Shown in pieces: positions 49,856 through 58,479 of a stretch of DNA of 64,000 nt (within the stretch, counting starts at the first letter, position 1; every line of letters starts with the position of its first letter). This DNA is from Mucilaginibacter arboris (GTDB taxonomy: Bacteria; Bacteroidota; Bacteroidia; Sphingobacteriales; Sphingobacteriaceae): NCBI RefSeq assembly GCF_009754915.1, contig NZ_WPIK01000010.1, positions 1 to 64,000 on the forward strand. The letters are read 5' to 3'. A program made the position numbers and the translations under genes. The notes under the pieces were generated by a model, which had not been told where the DNA came from, searched no databases, and saw only the letters and a program-made list of their open reading frames with translations.

Positions 49856-51528
49856 TTTTCTTTTTTTGCTTTAAAAAACTGAGCGGTTTCAACAGCCGAC
49901 AAAGCATTTAAACATTGTTCTTTTGATAAACCGCCTTTCCGTGCAACATGAACGCCATAATGCATATCCCACAAACCAGTTGTACGGTGTGCATCCGGAT
50001 TGATAGAAAGCCAAACGCCTTTTTCCAATGCGTACTGGTGCCAGCGCCAATCCAAATCCAGACGTAAAGGGTTTGCATTAATTTCAATCACCACGCCATT
50101 TGCAGCACAGGCATCAATCATCTTTTTATAATCGACCGGATAACCGTTTCGGCTTAAAAGCAACCTGCCGGTTGGATGGCCAAGAATAGTGGTATAAGGG
50201 TTTTCGATTGCTTTTATGATACGTTCCATCGCTTTTTCTTCTGTCATTCTTAAATTGGAATGAACGGAAGCAACCACAAAATCAAACTTTTCCAGAATTT
50301 CATCCGGGTAATCCAAAGAACCGTCACTTAAAATATCAGATTCAATTCCTTTAAAAATATGGAAATCCGGTAGTTTTTTGTTGATCGCATCTACTTCTTC
50401 TGCTTGTTGTAAAACGCGTTCAATACTTAAACCGCTGGCATAAAAAGCACTTTTGCTATGATCGCAAATGCCGAAATATTCTAACCGAAGCTTGTCTCGG
50501 CTGTACAACGCCATTTCTTCCAACGTATTTACACCATCGCTCCAGGTACTGTGGTTATGCAAGGTGCCTTTTAAATCTTTAAAAGTAATCAATTCGGGAA
50601 GTTTTCCGGCAGATGCTTTGTTTATCCAGTAAATTCCTTCACGCAATTCTGGTTCGATGTAAGGTAAACCTACTTTCTTATAAATTTCTTCTTCGGATCC
50701 AGGCTGAAAGTCAGGATCATCAATTTTAGAAAGTACAGTTTGTACATGTTCTAAATCTCCGGTTTCTATAAATACAGTTTTGATAAAATGTTGCAGTTCG
50801 CAAAAAACAAGTTTAACCTGCATTCCATGTTCTGTTTTTCCATTCCACTTTTGTTCATCTGTTGATGTAAATTCCAAATACGCCGCTTCATCTAATCCTG
50901 AAAATACTTGTTCCCGGTTTTCGGCAGCAACTACTACAACCAGTTCATTAATAATTTCAAGATTTCTTCTAAACTCTCCTGCCGATGCTGTTTTTATGCC
51001 GGTAAAAGAAGCATTCAGGTTTTGAAGCAAATCATGTTCAATTGCTTCCGCCTGCGCATATAAAAATTTGCCTTGCGAAGCGATATTAAACTCAATCGTT
51101 TTGCGGATTTGTTCCTGTGTTTTCCAACCAAAACCTTTTGCTTCAATCAACCGGTTTTCGTTGCAGGCATAATACAATTCGCCAACAGAATCGATCTGAA
51201 GCTCATGCCAGATTACAGCAATTTTTTTCGGGCCAATCCCTTTAATCCCTAACATTTCTACAATTCCGGCAGGTGTATTGTTAAGAAGGTTTTCCGTTTC
51301 TTTTAATGTTCCGGTTTCCAGTAATTCTGCAATTTTCTCAGCCAAACTTTTACCAATACCGTCAATTTTATCTAATTCGGCAATCGTTTTTTCAGCCAGC
51401 GGAAAAGACAGTTTATCTACCTTAAAAGCAGCGTTAGCAATAGATTTTATTTTGAAAGGGTTCTCTTCATGCAGTTCCATCAACTGCGATAAGAAGCGGA
51501 GATGCCTGGCAATTTGTTTATTCTCCAT
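49840..51528 (-). CDS. PolX/PHP protein with degenerate polymerase site
   Basis: 562 residues: N-terminal helix-hairpin-helix domain (NPFKIKSIANAAFKVDKL, then IDGIGKSLAEKIAELL and IKGIGPKKIAVIWHEL), a family X polymerase-like domain (about 110-310) and a C-terminal PHP domain (from about 320, LHNHSTWSDG, ICDHSKS, HPTGRLL, NPDAH). In the polymerase palm the expected metal-binding Asp-x-Asp after AGxxRR is Glu-Leu-Val (195-197, in AGEFRRNLEIINELVVVV), and the third Asp in xVDL is Lys239 (MQVKL). So polymerase activity should be lost while the PHP exonuclease remains. Base-excision repair role is inference. Confidence 0.9.
   Translation of the reverse strand: MENKQIARHLRFLSQLMELHEENPFKIKSIANAAFKVDKLSFPLAEKTIAELDKIDGIGKSLAEKIAELLETGTLKETENLLNNTPAGIVEMLGIKGIGPKKIAVIWHELQIDSVGELYYACNENRLIEAKGFGWKTQEQIRKTIEFNIASQGKFLYAQAEAIEHDLLQNLNASFTGIKTASAGEFRRNLEIINELVVVVAAENREQVFSGLDEAAYLEFTSTDEQKWNGKTEHGMQVKLVFCELQHFIKTVFIETGDLEHVQTVLSKIDDPDFQPGSEEEIYKKVGLPYIEPELREGIYWINKASAGKLPELITFKDLKGTLHNHSTWSDGVNTLEEMALYSRDKLRLEYFGICDHSKSAFYASGLSIERVLQQAEEVDAINKKLPDFHIFKGIESDILSDGSLDYPDEILEKFDFVVASVHSNLRMTEEKAMERIIKAIENPYTTILGHPTGRLLLSRNGYPVDYKKMIDACAANGVVIEINANPLRLDLDWRWHQYALEKGVWLSINPDAHRTTGLWDMHYGVHVARKGGLSKEQCLNALSAVETAQFFKAKKEKIFTR
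50984..51016. repeat. both motif dialects head to head inside the PolX gene
   Basis: GATGCTGTTTTTATGCC (dialect 2) is followed at once by GGTAAAAGAAGCATTC (dialect 1), making an imperfect hairpin. Read in frame as NASFTGIKTAS, just before the AGxxRR block. Confidence 0.75.
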
Positions 51529-51537
51529 AAAAACATC

Positions 51538-51551
51538 GGTAAAAGAAGCAG
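51538..51551 (+). repeat. motif variant just before the PolX gene
   Basis: GGTAAAAGAAGCAG, about 10 bases upstream of the start codon on the gene strand. Confidence 0.6.
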
Positions 51552-51558
51552 TAAAAAT

Positions 51559-51590
51559 ACAAAAGCCGCCTTTTGCAAGGCAGCTTTTGT
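51559..51590 (-). terminator. rho-independent terminator of sppA
   Basis: ACAAAAGCCGCCTT (51559-51572) and AAGGCAGCTTTTGT (51577-51590), 14 bp with one mismatch and loop TTGC; T-rich on the minus strand side. Begins 20 bases past the sppA stop. Confidence 0.8.
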
Positions 51591-51609
51591 AAATATTATT
51601 TAAAAAATA

Positions 51610-53370
51610 TTAACGAATATCTAACGTGTAAGGCAAACGCATTTGCGTGCCGCTAAATTTCAGGATCGTTTTCAGGTCATTATAATAACGGTAACTTTCG
51701 CCTAATTCCTGTTTCATCATGTAAGTTTTTACTTCAGAAGTTAAACCCGAACCAAAGTTTTCGAGCAAAGTTTTTTGTTCGGGATAAGCTACTAATTTGT
51801 AATCTGTGATTTTTGCTTTCGCTGCTGCAGAATGGATGGCATCATCCAAATTTCCCAAACGATCTACCAAACCAATTTTTAAGGCCTGAGAACCGGTCCA
51901 TACGCGGCCTTGTCCAATACTGTCGATGTATTTTTGTGTTTTTTTCCTTCCTGAAGCTACAGCATTGGTAAAATCAAGGTAACCGCGGTTCACCTGGTCC
52001 TGCAAGATCATGCGTTCTTCAGGGTTTAGCGGACGGGTAACATCACCCAAGTCAGCAAATTTACCGGTTTTAACGCCATCAAAAGTAATCCCTAATTTCT
52101 GGTTCAAAAACGTTTGCATATTTGGTAAGATAGCAAAAATACCGATAGAACCAGTGATTGTATTGGGTTGGGCAAAGATAGAATCGGCTGCACAAGCCAT
52201 GTAGTAACCACCTGAGGCAGCAACATCGCCCATAGAAACGATAATGGGTTTTACTTTTTTGGTCATCACCACTTCCCGCCACAAAACATCAGAAGCCAGC
52301 GAACTTCCGCCAGGAGAATTAATGCGCAATACAACTGCTTTTACTTTTTTATCTAACCGCGCTTTACGTATGGCTTTAGAAATCCCTTCAGAACCGATAG
52401 AATTATCATCGCCTTCTCCGCTGCCAATATCACCAGAAGCATAAATTATGGCAATGCGGCTGTTGGACGAACCGCTATCTTTATTTTGATCAGGATCGTT
52501 ATAGTCGTTCATTTCAACCAAATTTATATTTTCGTCCTGCTCTTTTCCGGTACGTTTTTTTAATTCGTCCAGAATTTCGTCTTTATATTTCAAACCGTCA
52601 ACCAACTTGTATTTCAGGGCATCTTCCGGGTATTTAATCCTTAAATTGTTGGCAATGTTGAATAGTGAATCTTTGTTCAAATTACGGCTTTTGCCAATTC
52701 CGGTCAAAAAATAATCGTATAAAGAACCTAAGTACGAGTTTACCTGCAAACGGTTGGCATCGCTCATTTTATCCAGGATAAAAGGCTCGACAGCGCTTTT
52801 GAAAGTGCCTACTTTAATTACCTGTGCTTCGATACCTAATTTTTCGAGCGCGCCTTTAAAAAAGGTATATTGAGAATGAAAACCGCGGAACTCGAAAATG
52901 CCTTTTGGGTTAATGTAAACCTTATCCGCAACAGAAGCTAAATAATAAGCACCTTGCGTATAAATTTCACCATAAGAAATGATAAACTTGCCCGACTTTT
53001 TAAAATCGATCAGCGCATTTCGGATTTCCTCAATAGTAGCTTCTCCTGATAGCATGTAGCTTTCATCCAGGTAAATTCCCTTAATATTGCTATCGGTTTT
53101 TGCCCTTTTAATGTTGGCCAAAATATCATTTAAACCTAAAGATTTTTTAACGCTGAGATTTAGGAACGGGATACCAGACAAAGGATTGGCAGAAGTCCTT
53201 TCTTTAATGGCATAGTCAAGCGAGATGCGAAGCACAGAATTGGCTTCAACTTCTGTTTTCTTGTCTTTTCCCGCAGAAGATATGATGCCAATAACAACGA
53301 AAGTAAAGATCACGAGGCAAAGTAAAACCCCGATGATGGTAGCAAAAACATATTTGAAAAATTGTTTCAT
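51610..53370 (-). CDS. sppA: signal peptide peptidase SppA, 67K type
   Basis: 586 residues with an N-terminal membrane anchor (about residues 8-32). Two ClpP-like halves. The second half has the nucleophile Ser in MGDVAASGGYYMACAADSIFAQPNTITGSIGIF and the first half the Lys base in the KFIISYGEIYTQGAYYLASVADKVYINP region, the tandem arrangement of E. coli SppA. Degrades cleaved signal peptides in the membrane. Own terminator and a -7 box at 53400. Confidence 0.94.
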   Translation of the reverse strand: MKQFFKYVFATIIGVLLCLVIFTFVVIGIISSAGKDKKTEVEANSVLRISLDYAIKERTSANPLSGIPFLNLSVKKSLGLNDILANIKRAKTDSNIKGIYLDESYMLSGEATIEEIRNALIDFKKSGKFIISYGEIYTQGAYYLASVADKVYINPKGIFEFRGFHSQYTFFKGALEKLGIEAQVIKVGTFKSAVEPFILDKMSDANRLQVNSYLGSLYDYFLTGIGKSRNLNKDSLFNIANNLRIKYPEDALKYKLVDGLKYKDEILDELKKRTGKEQDENINLVEMNDYNDPDQNKDSGSSNSRIAIIYASGDIGSGEGDDNSIGSEGISKAIRKARLDKKVKAVVLRINSPGGSSLASDVLWREVVMTKKVKPIIVSMGDVAASGGYYMACAADSIFAQPNTITGSIGIFAILPNMQTFLNQKLGITFDGVKTGKFADLGDVTRPLNPEERMILQDQVNRGYLDFTNAVASGRKKTQKYIDSIGQGRVWTGSQALKIGLVDRLGNLDDAIHSAAAKAKITDYKLVAYPEQKTLLENFGSGLTSEVKTYMMKQELGESYRYYNDLKTILKFSGTQMRLPYTLDIR

Positions 53371-53399
53371 TAAAATGGTATTCTATTTCTATTTATTCG

Positions 53400-53407
53400 C
53401 AAACTTA
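53400..53407 (-). promoter_or_regulatory. candidate -7 box TAAGTTTG for sppA
   Basis: TAnnTTTG on the minus strand, 30 bases before the sppA start, in the divergent gap with folK. Confidence 0.5.
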
Positions 53408-53459
53408 GCAAAACCATAACATTAAATGTAGGAGCTTTGCTTATATAATTTGTTACAAC

Positions 53460-53951
53460 ATGGAACTTGTTTATTTTTTATTAGGAAGTAACTTAGGTGA
53501 TAGAAATTGGTACCTAAAAGAAGCATGCAGGCTTTTAGAAAAAACGGTTGGAAGGATGGTGCGCAGTTCAGCTGTTTATGAAACACAATCATGGGGCGTA
53601 TCCGATCTTCCGGATTACTTAAACATGGTGGTAGAAATGGAAACAAGCCTGTTGCCGACAGTTGTTTTAAAAAAAACACAGGAAATTGAAGAAAAGTTGC
53701 ATCGGGAAAGAACAAAAAAATGGCATTCACGTACAATTGATGTAGATATTTTATTTTTTGGAAAAGTAATTGTTAACTTACCTGAGCTTAAAATACCACA
53801 CCCGGAATTGCATAACCGTTTGTTTACGTTGGTGCCACTGGATGAACTGATACCCGATTTTATTCATCCGGTATTACATAAAACAGTACATAGTTTAAAG
53901 CAGGAAGTTAATGACGGACTGCTGGTAAAAAAATATAAATTAACTAATTAG
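53460..53951 (+). CDS. folK: 2-amino-4-hydroxy-6-hydroxymethyldihydropteridine pyrophosphokinase
   Basis: 163 residues. Start VYFLLGSNLGDRNWYLKEACRLLE, later ETQSWGVSDLPDYLNMVVEMET, and the signature HSRTIDVDILFFGKVIVNLPELKIPHPELHNRLFTLVPLDELIPDFIHP, with both metal-binding Asp residues. Pyrophosphorylates hydroxymethyl-dihydropterin for folate synthesis. Divergent from sppA. A motif core encodes YLKEAC. Confidence 0.96.
   Translation: MELVYFLLGSNLGDRNWYLKEACRLLEKTVGRMVRSSAVYETQSWGVSDLPDYLNMVVEMETSLLPTVVLKKTQEIEEKLHRERTKKWHSRTIDVDILFFGKVIVNLPELKIPHPELHNRLFTLVPLDELIPDFIHPVLHKTVHSLKQEVNDGLLVKKYKLTN
53513..53526 (+). repeat. motif core CCTAAAAGAAGCAT inside folK
   Basis: Exact 11-mer encoding LKEA in frame; ordinary codons, so coincidence is possible. 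Confidence 0.5.
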
Positions 53952-53968
53952 TTTTTACTATTGATTAT

Positions 53969-54343
53969 ATGATTACGCAAAGCAGTGAACAAGAGTTTGA
54001 CCTTTCTTTTTTAGAAGAAATTGCCGACGGTAACAAAGAATTTATGATAGAATCTATTGATATGTTTCTGGTCCAGACGCCAGAAATTTTTAACAGTATG
54101 TCTAATTCTATTTCTTGCGGTGATTGGGCTACTACATCAGCATTGGCGCATAAGGTAAAATCAAACCTTGGTTTTTTTGGTATGCAGCGCATTAAAGATG
54201 AAATGCAGGAAATAGAAATTAATGCTAAAGCAGGCGGTACAGACCCCATGCTGGCCAAAAAATTTGAATCTGCAAAAAAATCCATTACTAAAAGTATAGA
54301 ACAGCTTTACCAGGTAAAAAAACAAATGGAGGCCGGAGTTTAA
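53969..54343 (+). CDS. single-domain Hpt phosphotransfer protein
   Basis: 124 residues. An Hpt four-helix domain: LSFLEEIADGNKEFMIESIDMFLVQTPEIFNSM, then LAHKVKSNLGFFGMQRIKDEMQEIE with the phospho-accepting His in ALAHKVKSNLG. Relays phosphate between hybrid sensor kinases and response regulators. No kinase nearby. It converges with purS by a four-base overlap. A SixA-type phosphohistidine phosphatase is encoded about 6 kb away and could act on such domains (inference). Confidence 0.88.
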   Translation: MITQSSEQEFDLSFLEEIADGNKEFMIESIDMFLVQTPEIFNSMSNSISCGDWATTSALAHKVKSNLGFFGMQRIKDEMQEIEINAKAGGTDPMLAKKFESAKKSITKSIEQLYQVKKQMEAGV

Positions 54344-54591
54344 GCCTGATGAAGGTTAAAAGTATAGCTTTCCATAATTAGGTTGGCCAGTAATTTTTTA
54401 CAGGCCTGCTCTACTTTTTCGTGTGCTGCGGCTTCATTGTCTGCCTCCACTTCTAAAGAGATATGTTTGCCTATACGCACATGGGTTATTTCCGATAAGT
54501 CTAAATTTTTCATACTTCCTGAAACTGCTTTTCCCTGCGGGTCCAGGATTTCTTTTTTTGGCATCACATCAATTTCTGCTTGAAACTTCAT
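54340..54591 (-). CDS. purS: phosphoribosylformylglycinamidine synthase, PurS subunit
   Basis: 83 residues from the ATG at 54591 (MKFQAEIDVMPKKEILDPQGKAVSGSMKNLDLSEITHVRIGKHISLEVEADN). Short PurS-type subunit of the three-part PurLQS enzyme in purine synthesis, recognised by DPQGKAV and VRIGK. Its 5' end overlaps the pssA stop by 23 bases on the same strand. No other purine gene near. Confidence 0.88.
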   Translation of the reverse strand: MKFQAEIDVMPKKEILDPQGKAVSGSMKNLDLSEITHVRIGKHISLEVEADNEAAAHEKVEQACKKLLANLIMESYTFNLHQA

Positions 54592-55288
54592 TTTTTGTGG
54601 TTCTGATTTGGATGATAGATAGAATAATATAAAAAAATATGATGACTGGTATTGCCGCAAACTTAAAAAATACCAGACAAACTACTGCAAAAAACACCAG
54701 GATGTACCGGTAAATATTTTCCTTAAAATCCAGGTTTTTAAATTTTAACGCGAGGAGTGGCAGTTCGGCAACCAGCAGCCAGCAATTAATAACAATAAAA
54801 GTTAATAAAAACCAATGGTTTAAAATTAACCCGGTAAAAAAAGCATTATGCTGATTTAAAATTAAAGGGAACGAAGCGGAAAGCATTGCACCGGACGGCG
54901 TAGGCAAACCAATAAAGCTGTTGGTTTGCCGGGTATCAATATTAAATTTAGCCAGCCTGAGCGCAGAAAAAACAGCGATAAAAAAAGCACTGCTGTACCA
55001 CCAGACAGAGCTGCCTGAACCGATGTTTGGCAAATAAAATAAATGATAAATAATAACAGCAGGTAAAACACCAAAGCTTACCATATCTGCCAGCGAGTCT
55101 AACTGTTTGCCGATTTCTGAATGTACTTTAAGCAACCGGGCAGCCATTCCATCTAAAAAATCGAGAAAGGCAGCTATAAAAACAGCATAAGCCGCAAAGT
55201 CAAGCCGGCCATGAAAGGCAAAGACAATACCTAAACAACCACTAAAAAGGTGCGAACAGGTAATTGCATTTGGAATGTGTTTCTTCAT
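54569..55288 (-). CDS. pssA: CDP-diacylglycerol-serine O-phosphatidyltransferase
   Basis: 239 residues, membrane protein. CDP-alcohol motif DGMAARLLKVHSEIGKQLDSLADMVSFG (DGxxARxxxxxxxxGxxxDxxxD). Start IPNAITCSHLFSGCLGIVFAF is typical of the PssA type II group. Makes phosphatidylserine, precursor of phosphatidylethanolamine. It contains a dialect-2 20-mer (55173) and a GGTAAAAAAAGCAT variant (54833-54846, encoding NAFFTG). Confidence 0.93.
   Translation of the reverse strand: MKKHIPNAITCSHLFSGCLGIVFAFHGRLDFAAYAVFIAAFLDFLDGMAARLLKVHSEIGKQLDSLADMVSFGVLPAVIIYHLFYLPNIGSGSSVWWYSSAFFIAVFSALRLAKFNIDTRQTNSFIGLPTPSGAMLSASFPLILNQHNAFFTGLILNHWFLLTFIVINCWLLVAELPLLALKFKNLDFKENIYRYILVFFAVVCLVFFKFAAIPVIIFFYIILSIIQIRTTKNEVSSRN
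55173..55192. repeat. dialect-2 motif inside pssA, identical to the copy at 8429
   Basis: GCTATAAAAACAGCATAAGC, encoding AYAVFIA on the gene strand; the same 20 bases occur in non-coding DNA at 8429-8448. Confidence 0.65.
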
Positions 55289-55290
55289 TT

Positions 55291-55356
55291 AAGTTGTAGG
55301 TTTTAAGTTGTACGTTTTAAGTTATAGCATGGCAGTAAACTTACAACGTAAAACTT
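55291..55356. repeat. palindromic repeat unit between pssA and rho
   Basis: Two direct copies of AAGTTGTA-S-GTTTTAAGTT (55291-55309 and 55305-55323) and an inverted partner AACTTACAACGTAAAACTT (55338-55356) fold into a 19-bp stem with two mismatches. It looks like a dispersed palindromic element or a strong terminator for rho. Confidence 0.55.
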
Positions 55357-55370
55357 ATTACTTAAACTTC

Positions 55371-57113
55371 TTATCCGTTCATGCTGATTAAGAATTCTTC
55401 GTTGGATTTCGTTCCTTTAATTTGTCCCTGTAAAAACTCCATTGCTTCCTGCGAATTCATATCTGCCAAATGATTTCTTAAAATCCAAATGCGCTGTAAT
55501 GTTTCGCGGTCTAACAGTAAATCATCGCGGCGGGTGCTGGAAGCGGTAAGGTCAATAGCAGGGAAAATCCTTTTGTTAGATAACTTGCGGTCAAGCTGCA
55601 ACTCCATGTTGCCTGTACCTTTAAATTCTTCAAAAATAACCTCGTCCATCTTAGAGCCGGTATCGATCAAAGCGGTTGCAATAATCGTCAAAGAACCGCC
55701 GTCTTCAATATTACGGGCAGCGCCAAAAAAGCGTTTAGGTTTGTGCAAGGCATTGGCATCCACACCACCGGAAAGGATTTTTCCGGAAGCAGGCGCAACG
55801 GTATTGTAAGCGCGTGCCAAACGGGTAATAGAATCTAACAAAATCACCACATCATGTCCGCATTCTACCATGCGTTTTGCTTTTTCCATCACAATATTGG
55901 CAATTTTTACGTGGCGTTCTGCTGGCTCATCAAAGGTAGAAGAAACAACTTCTGCACGTACGCTGCGCGCCATATCGGTAACTTCTTCCGGGCGTTCATC
56001 AATCAGTAAAATGATTAAATAAACTTCAGGATGATTTTTGGCGATTGAATTGGCAATGTCTTTTAGCAAATTAGTTTTGCCGGTTTTAGGCTGGGCTACA
56101 ATTAAACCGCGCTGGCCTTTACCAATCGGGGTAAATAAATCAATAATACGGGTAGAGTAATTATTTGCTTCAGAAAACAAGTTCAGTTTTTCCTGCGGAA
56201 ACAGTGGTGTTAGAAAATCAAACGGAACCCGGTCGCGAACTTCGGATGGAATACGGCCGTTAATAGCTTCTACACGCACTAAAGGAAAATATTTTTCGCC
56301 TTCTTTTGGCGGACGGATGCTCCCGCGAACAGTATCACCTGTTTTTAAACCAAATAATTTGATTTGCGATTGAGATACATAGATATCATCCGGAGAAGTT
56401 AAATAATTATAATCCGAAGAACGTAAAAAACCATAGCCGTCGGCCATAATTTCCAGTACGCCTTCATTAACAATTACGTTATCAAAATCCAGGTTTGTTG
56501 CAACTTCAGCCTGTTTGTTCGGTACGTTATTTTGATTGTTGTTATTCTGATTGTTAGTATTTTGCAGATTATTTGAACTTTGGTTGCCATTGGTTTGGTT
56601 TCCGTTATTGTTATAACGTTTTTCAAACTTAGGTTGGCGGCTTTCGTTTGGTACTTCAGAATATCTTCGTACAGTTTCTGCAGTCCCATTATTATTTCCA
56701 GCATAAGAAGGGGAAACCCTTGCAGATTGATTTTCCTGAATATCACTTTTTGCTTCAACACGTTCTGCAGCAGGAAAAGCAATTTCCGGTATTGCACCTG
56801 ACTGGCTGTCTTTTACAGCTTTAATAGTCCTGGTTCTTTTCCGTGGTTTATCATCTGCAACAGCTTGTTCGTTAACGGCTGCTGCCGGTGCTTCTGGTAC
56901 TTCGGCAGGTTTTTCTGCAACTGCTGCCACAGTTTCTGTAACTTTGGGCTTTCTGCCTGGTTTGGGTTTTTCTGCTGGTGCCGTTTGTTTATTGCTAATT
57001 TCTGTTATCAAGTCTTGTTTTCGTAAATCATCCGTTTGGGCAACGCCCAGACCTTTGGCTATTTCACGCAACTCAGACACGAGCTTATCGTTCAGTTCGG
57101 TGGTATTAAACAT
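55371..57113 (-). CDS. rho: transcription termination factor Rho with extended N-terminus
   Basis: 580 residues against 419 in E. coli. The core has the RNA-binding cold-shock domain ([28 protein letters not shown]), Walker [20 protein letters not shown], Walker [16 protein letters not shown], and the Q/R-loop region ending [12 protein letters not shown]. Before it lies a SAP-like helix ([34 protein letters not shown]), then about 150 residues of low complexity: Lys/Pro/Glu-rich with GRKPK, then Asn/Gln-rich (about 165-205). Extensions like this occur in Bacteroidota Rho and can aid RNA binding or phase separation. Confidence 0.95.
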   Translation of the reverse strand: MFNTTELNDKLVSELREIAKGLGVAQTDDLRKQDLITEISNKQTAPAEKPKPGRKPKVTETVAAVAEKPAEVPEAPAAAVNEQAVADDKPRKRTRTIKAVKDSQSGAIPEIAFPAAERVEAKSDIQENQSARVSPSYAGNNNGTAETVRRYSEVPNESRQPKFEKRYNNNGNQTNGNQSSNNLQNTNNQNNNNQNNVPNKQAEVATNLDFDNVIVNEGVLEIMADGYGFLRSSDYNYLTSPDDIYVSQSQIKLFGLKTGDTVRGSIRPPKEGEKYFPLVRVEAINGRIPSEVRDRVPFDFLTPLFPQEKLNLFSEANNYSTRIIDLFTPIGKGQRGLIVAQPKTGKTNLLKDIANSIAKNHPEVYLIILLIDERPEEVTDMARSVRAEVVSSTFDEPAERHVKIANIVMEKAKRMVECGHDVVILLDSITRLARAYNTVAPASGKILSGGVDANALHKPKRFFGAARNIEDGGSLTIIATALIDTGSKMDEVIFEEFKGTGNMELQLDRKLSNKRIFPAIDLTASSTRRDDLLLDRETLQRIWILRNHLADMNSQEAMEFLQGQIKGTKSNEEFLISMNG

Positions 57114-57213
57114 GAGAAGGAATAATGATAATAATAATTTATCTTTTATCTTAAGATTAAATAGTAGATGTAAATTTTTCTTTGCTGATACCGTACATCT
57201 CAGTTTTTACACT

Positions 57214-57227
57214 GATAAAAAAAGCAT
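57214..57227 (+). repeat. motif variant GATAAAAAAAGCAT upstream of rho
   Basis: Preceded by TTTTTACACT (57204), so the two-part layout is intact; one core mismatch. Confidence 0.65.
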
Positions 57228-57389
57228 TGGAGAATAGTTCTGTTTTTTTGAAATGCAGGAAAATCGTCAGGAAAACGCTGCAATTGTAAATAATATTTAT
57301 AACTATTCAAACTATTTGTATAAAAAAATTTTTTCGGGATGCCGTTATAGCAATTTTTGTTTATTTTGATTGATTTAAAATACAATAAT

Positions 57390-58226
57390 ATGTTTTCAAG
57401 GCAGCAATTAGTAAGCCAAATCCATAAGAAAAAATCTTTTCTTTGTATCGGTTTAGATACAGACCCCGAAAAAATCCCGGCATTTTTAAATAATTTTCCA
57501 AATCCGGTAATGGAATTTAACCGCCGCGTTATTGATGCCACGCATGATTTATGTATCGCTTATAAACCAAACACTGCATTTTACGAAAGTTATGGTGCAA
57601 AAGGTTGGCAAAATCTCATCGATACCTGTAATTATATTCCGGATGATGTTTTTAAGATTGCTGATGCCAAACGCGGCGACCTGGGCAACACGGGCGAAAT
57701 GTACGCAAAAGCTTTTTTTAACAAAGCATCATCAGGAATGGAGTTTGATGCCGTAACTGTAGCGCCATATATGGGAGCAGATTCTGTAATACCTTTTTTA
57801 GCGTATCAAAATAAGTGGGTTATTTTATTAGCGTTAACCTCCAACCAAAGCCATCAGGATTTTCAGTTATCCGAAACAGAAAACGGCGCTTTGTACGAAC
57901 AGGTGCTGCAAAAATCTCAAACGTGGGGAACTACAGAGCAATTAATGTATGTAGTTGGTGCTACGCGTGGCGAAGCTTTTTTAACGATCAGAAAACAAGT
58001 TCCAGATCATTTTTTATTGGTCCCTGGTGTTGGTGCACAGGGCGGAAGTATGGAAGAGGTTTGCAAATATGGGATGAATGAAAGTTGTGGGTTAATTATA
58101 AATGCTTCGCGTTCTGTAATTTATGCTTCCAATGGCCGGGATTTTGCTGAAGCCGCACGTGCCGAAGCGCTTTCAATTCAGGTTGAAATGGAGAAACAGC
58201 TTGTTAAATATAGATTTTTAGAATAG
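57390..58226 (+). CDS. pyrF: orotidine 5'-phosphate decarboxylase, type 2
   Basis: 278 residues from the ATG at 57390 ([30 protein letters not shown]); an upstream TTG at 57357 only extends through the leader. Active-site block [23 protein letters not shown] (Lys-Asp pair) and the [12 protein letters not shown] phosphate loop. The longer subfamily of mycobacteria/Bacteroidota. Last step of UMP synthesis. A MITE-like element follows the stop by seven bases. Confidence 0.95.
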   Translation: MFSRQQLVSQIHKKKSFLCIGLDTDPEKIPAFLNNFPNPVMEFNRRVIDATHDLCIAYKPNTAFYESYGAKGWQNLIDTCNYIPDDVFKIADAKRGDLGNTGEMYAKAFFNKASSGMEFDAVTVAPYMGADSVIPFLAYQNKWVILLALTSNQSHQDFQLSETENGALYEQVLQKSQTWGTTEQLMYVVGATRGEAFLTIRKQVPDHFLLVPGVGAQGGSMEEVCKYGMNESCGLIINASRSVIYASNGRDFAEAARAEALSIQVEMEKQLVKYRFLE

Positions 58227-58233
58227 TAGTATT

Positions 58234-58437
58234 GAAATTGTTTAAACTTTTAGGGCTGCTTTTAAATTTGTACAATGTCCCTCGATATTTTCAGGATTGG
58301 TACCCATGCTTCTTTTACCGGGTAAAAATTGGTGTTTCCTGCCTTTGATCAATCAAAAATCTGATAACCAAAATTTTTAGGTGATAAAAGAAGCATCAAC
58401 CCAAAAAAGAGAGATAGAAAAAAGTTTTAACAATTTC
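58234..58437. mobile_element. MITE-like element 4 carrying inverted motif copies
   Basis: Ends GAAATTGTTTAAACTTTT (58234-58251) and AAAAGTTTTAACAATTTC (58420-58437); ATT lies on both sides. Inside are inverted full motif copies: ATGCTTCTTTTACC plus GGGTAAAAATT (58306-58330) and, from 58374, TTTTTAGGTGATAAAAG then AAGCATC. Its right 60 bases align with the left end of the outer element at 24537. It fills the gap after pyrF. Confidence 0.65.
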
Positions 58438-58479
58438 ATTGTTAAAAAGGGTATAAGTTGGAAAAATAATTCTGTATGT

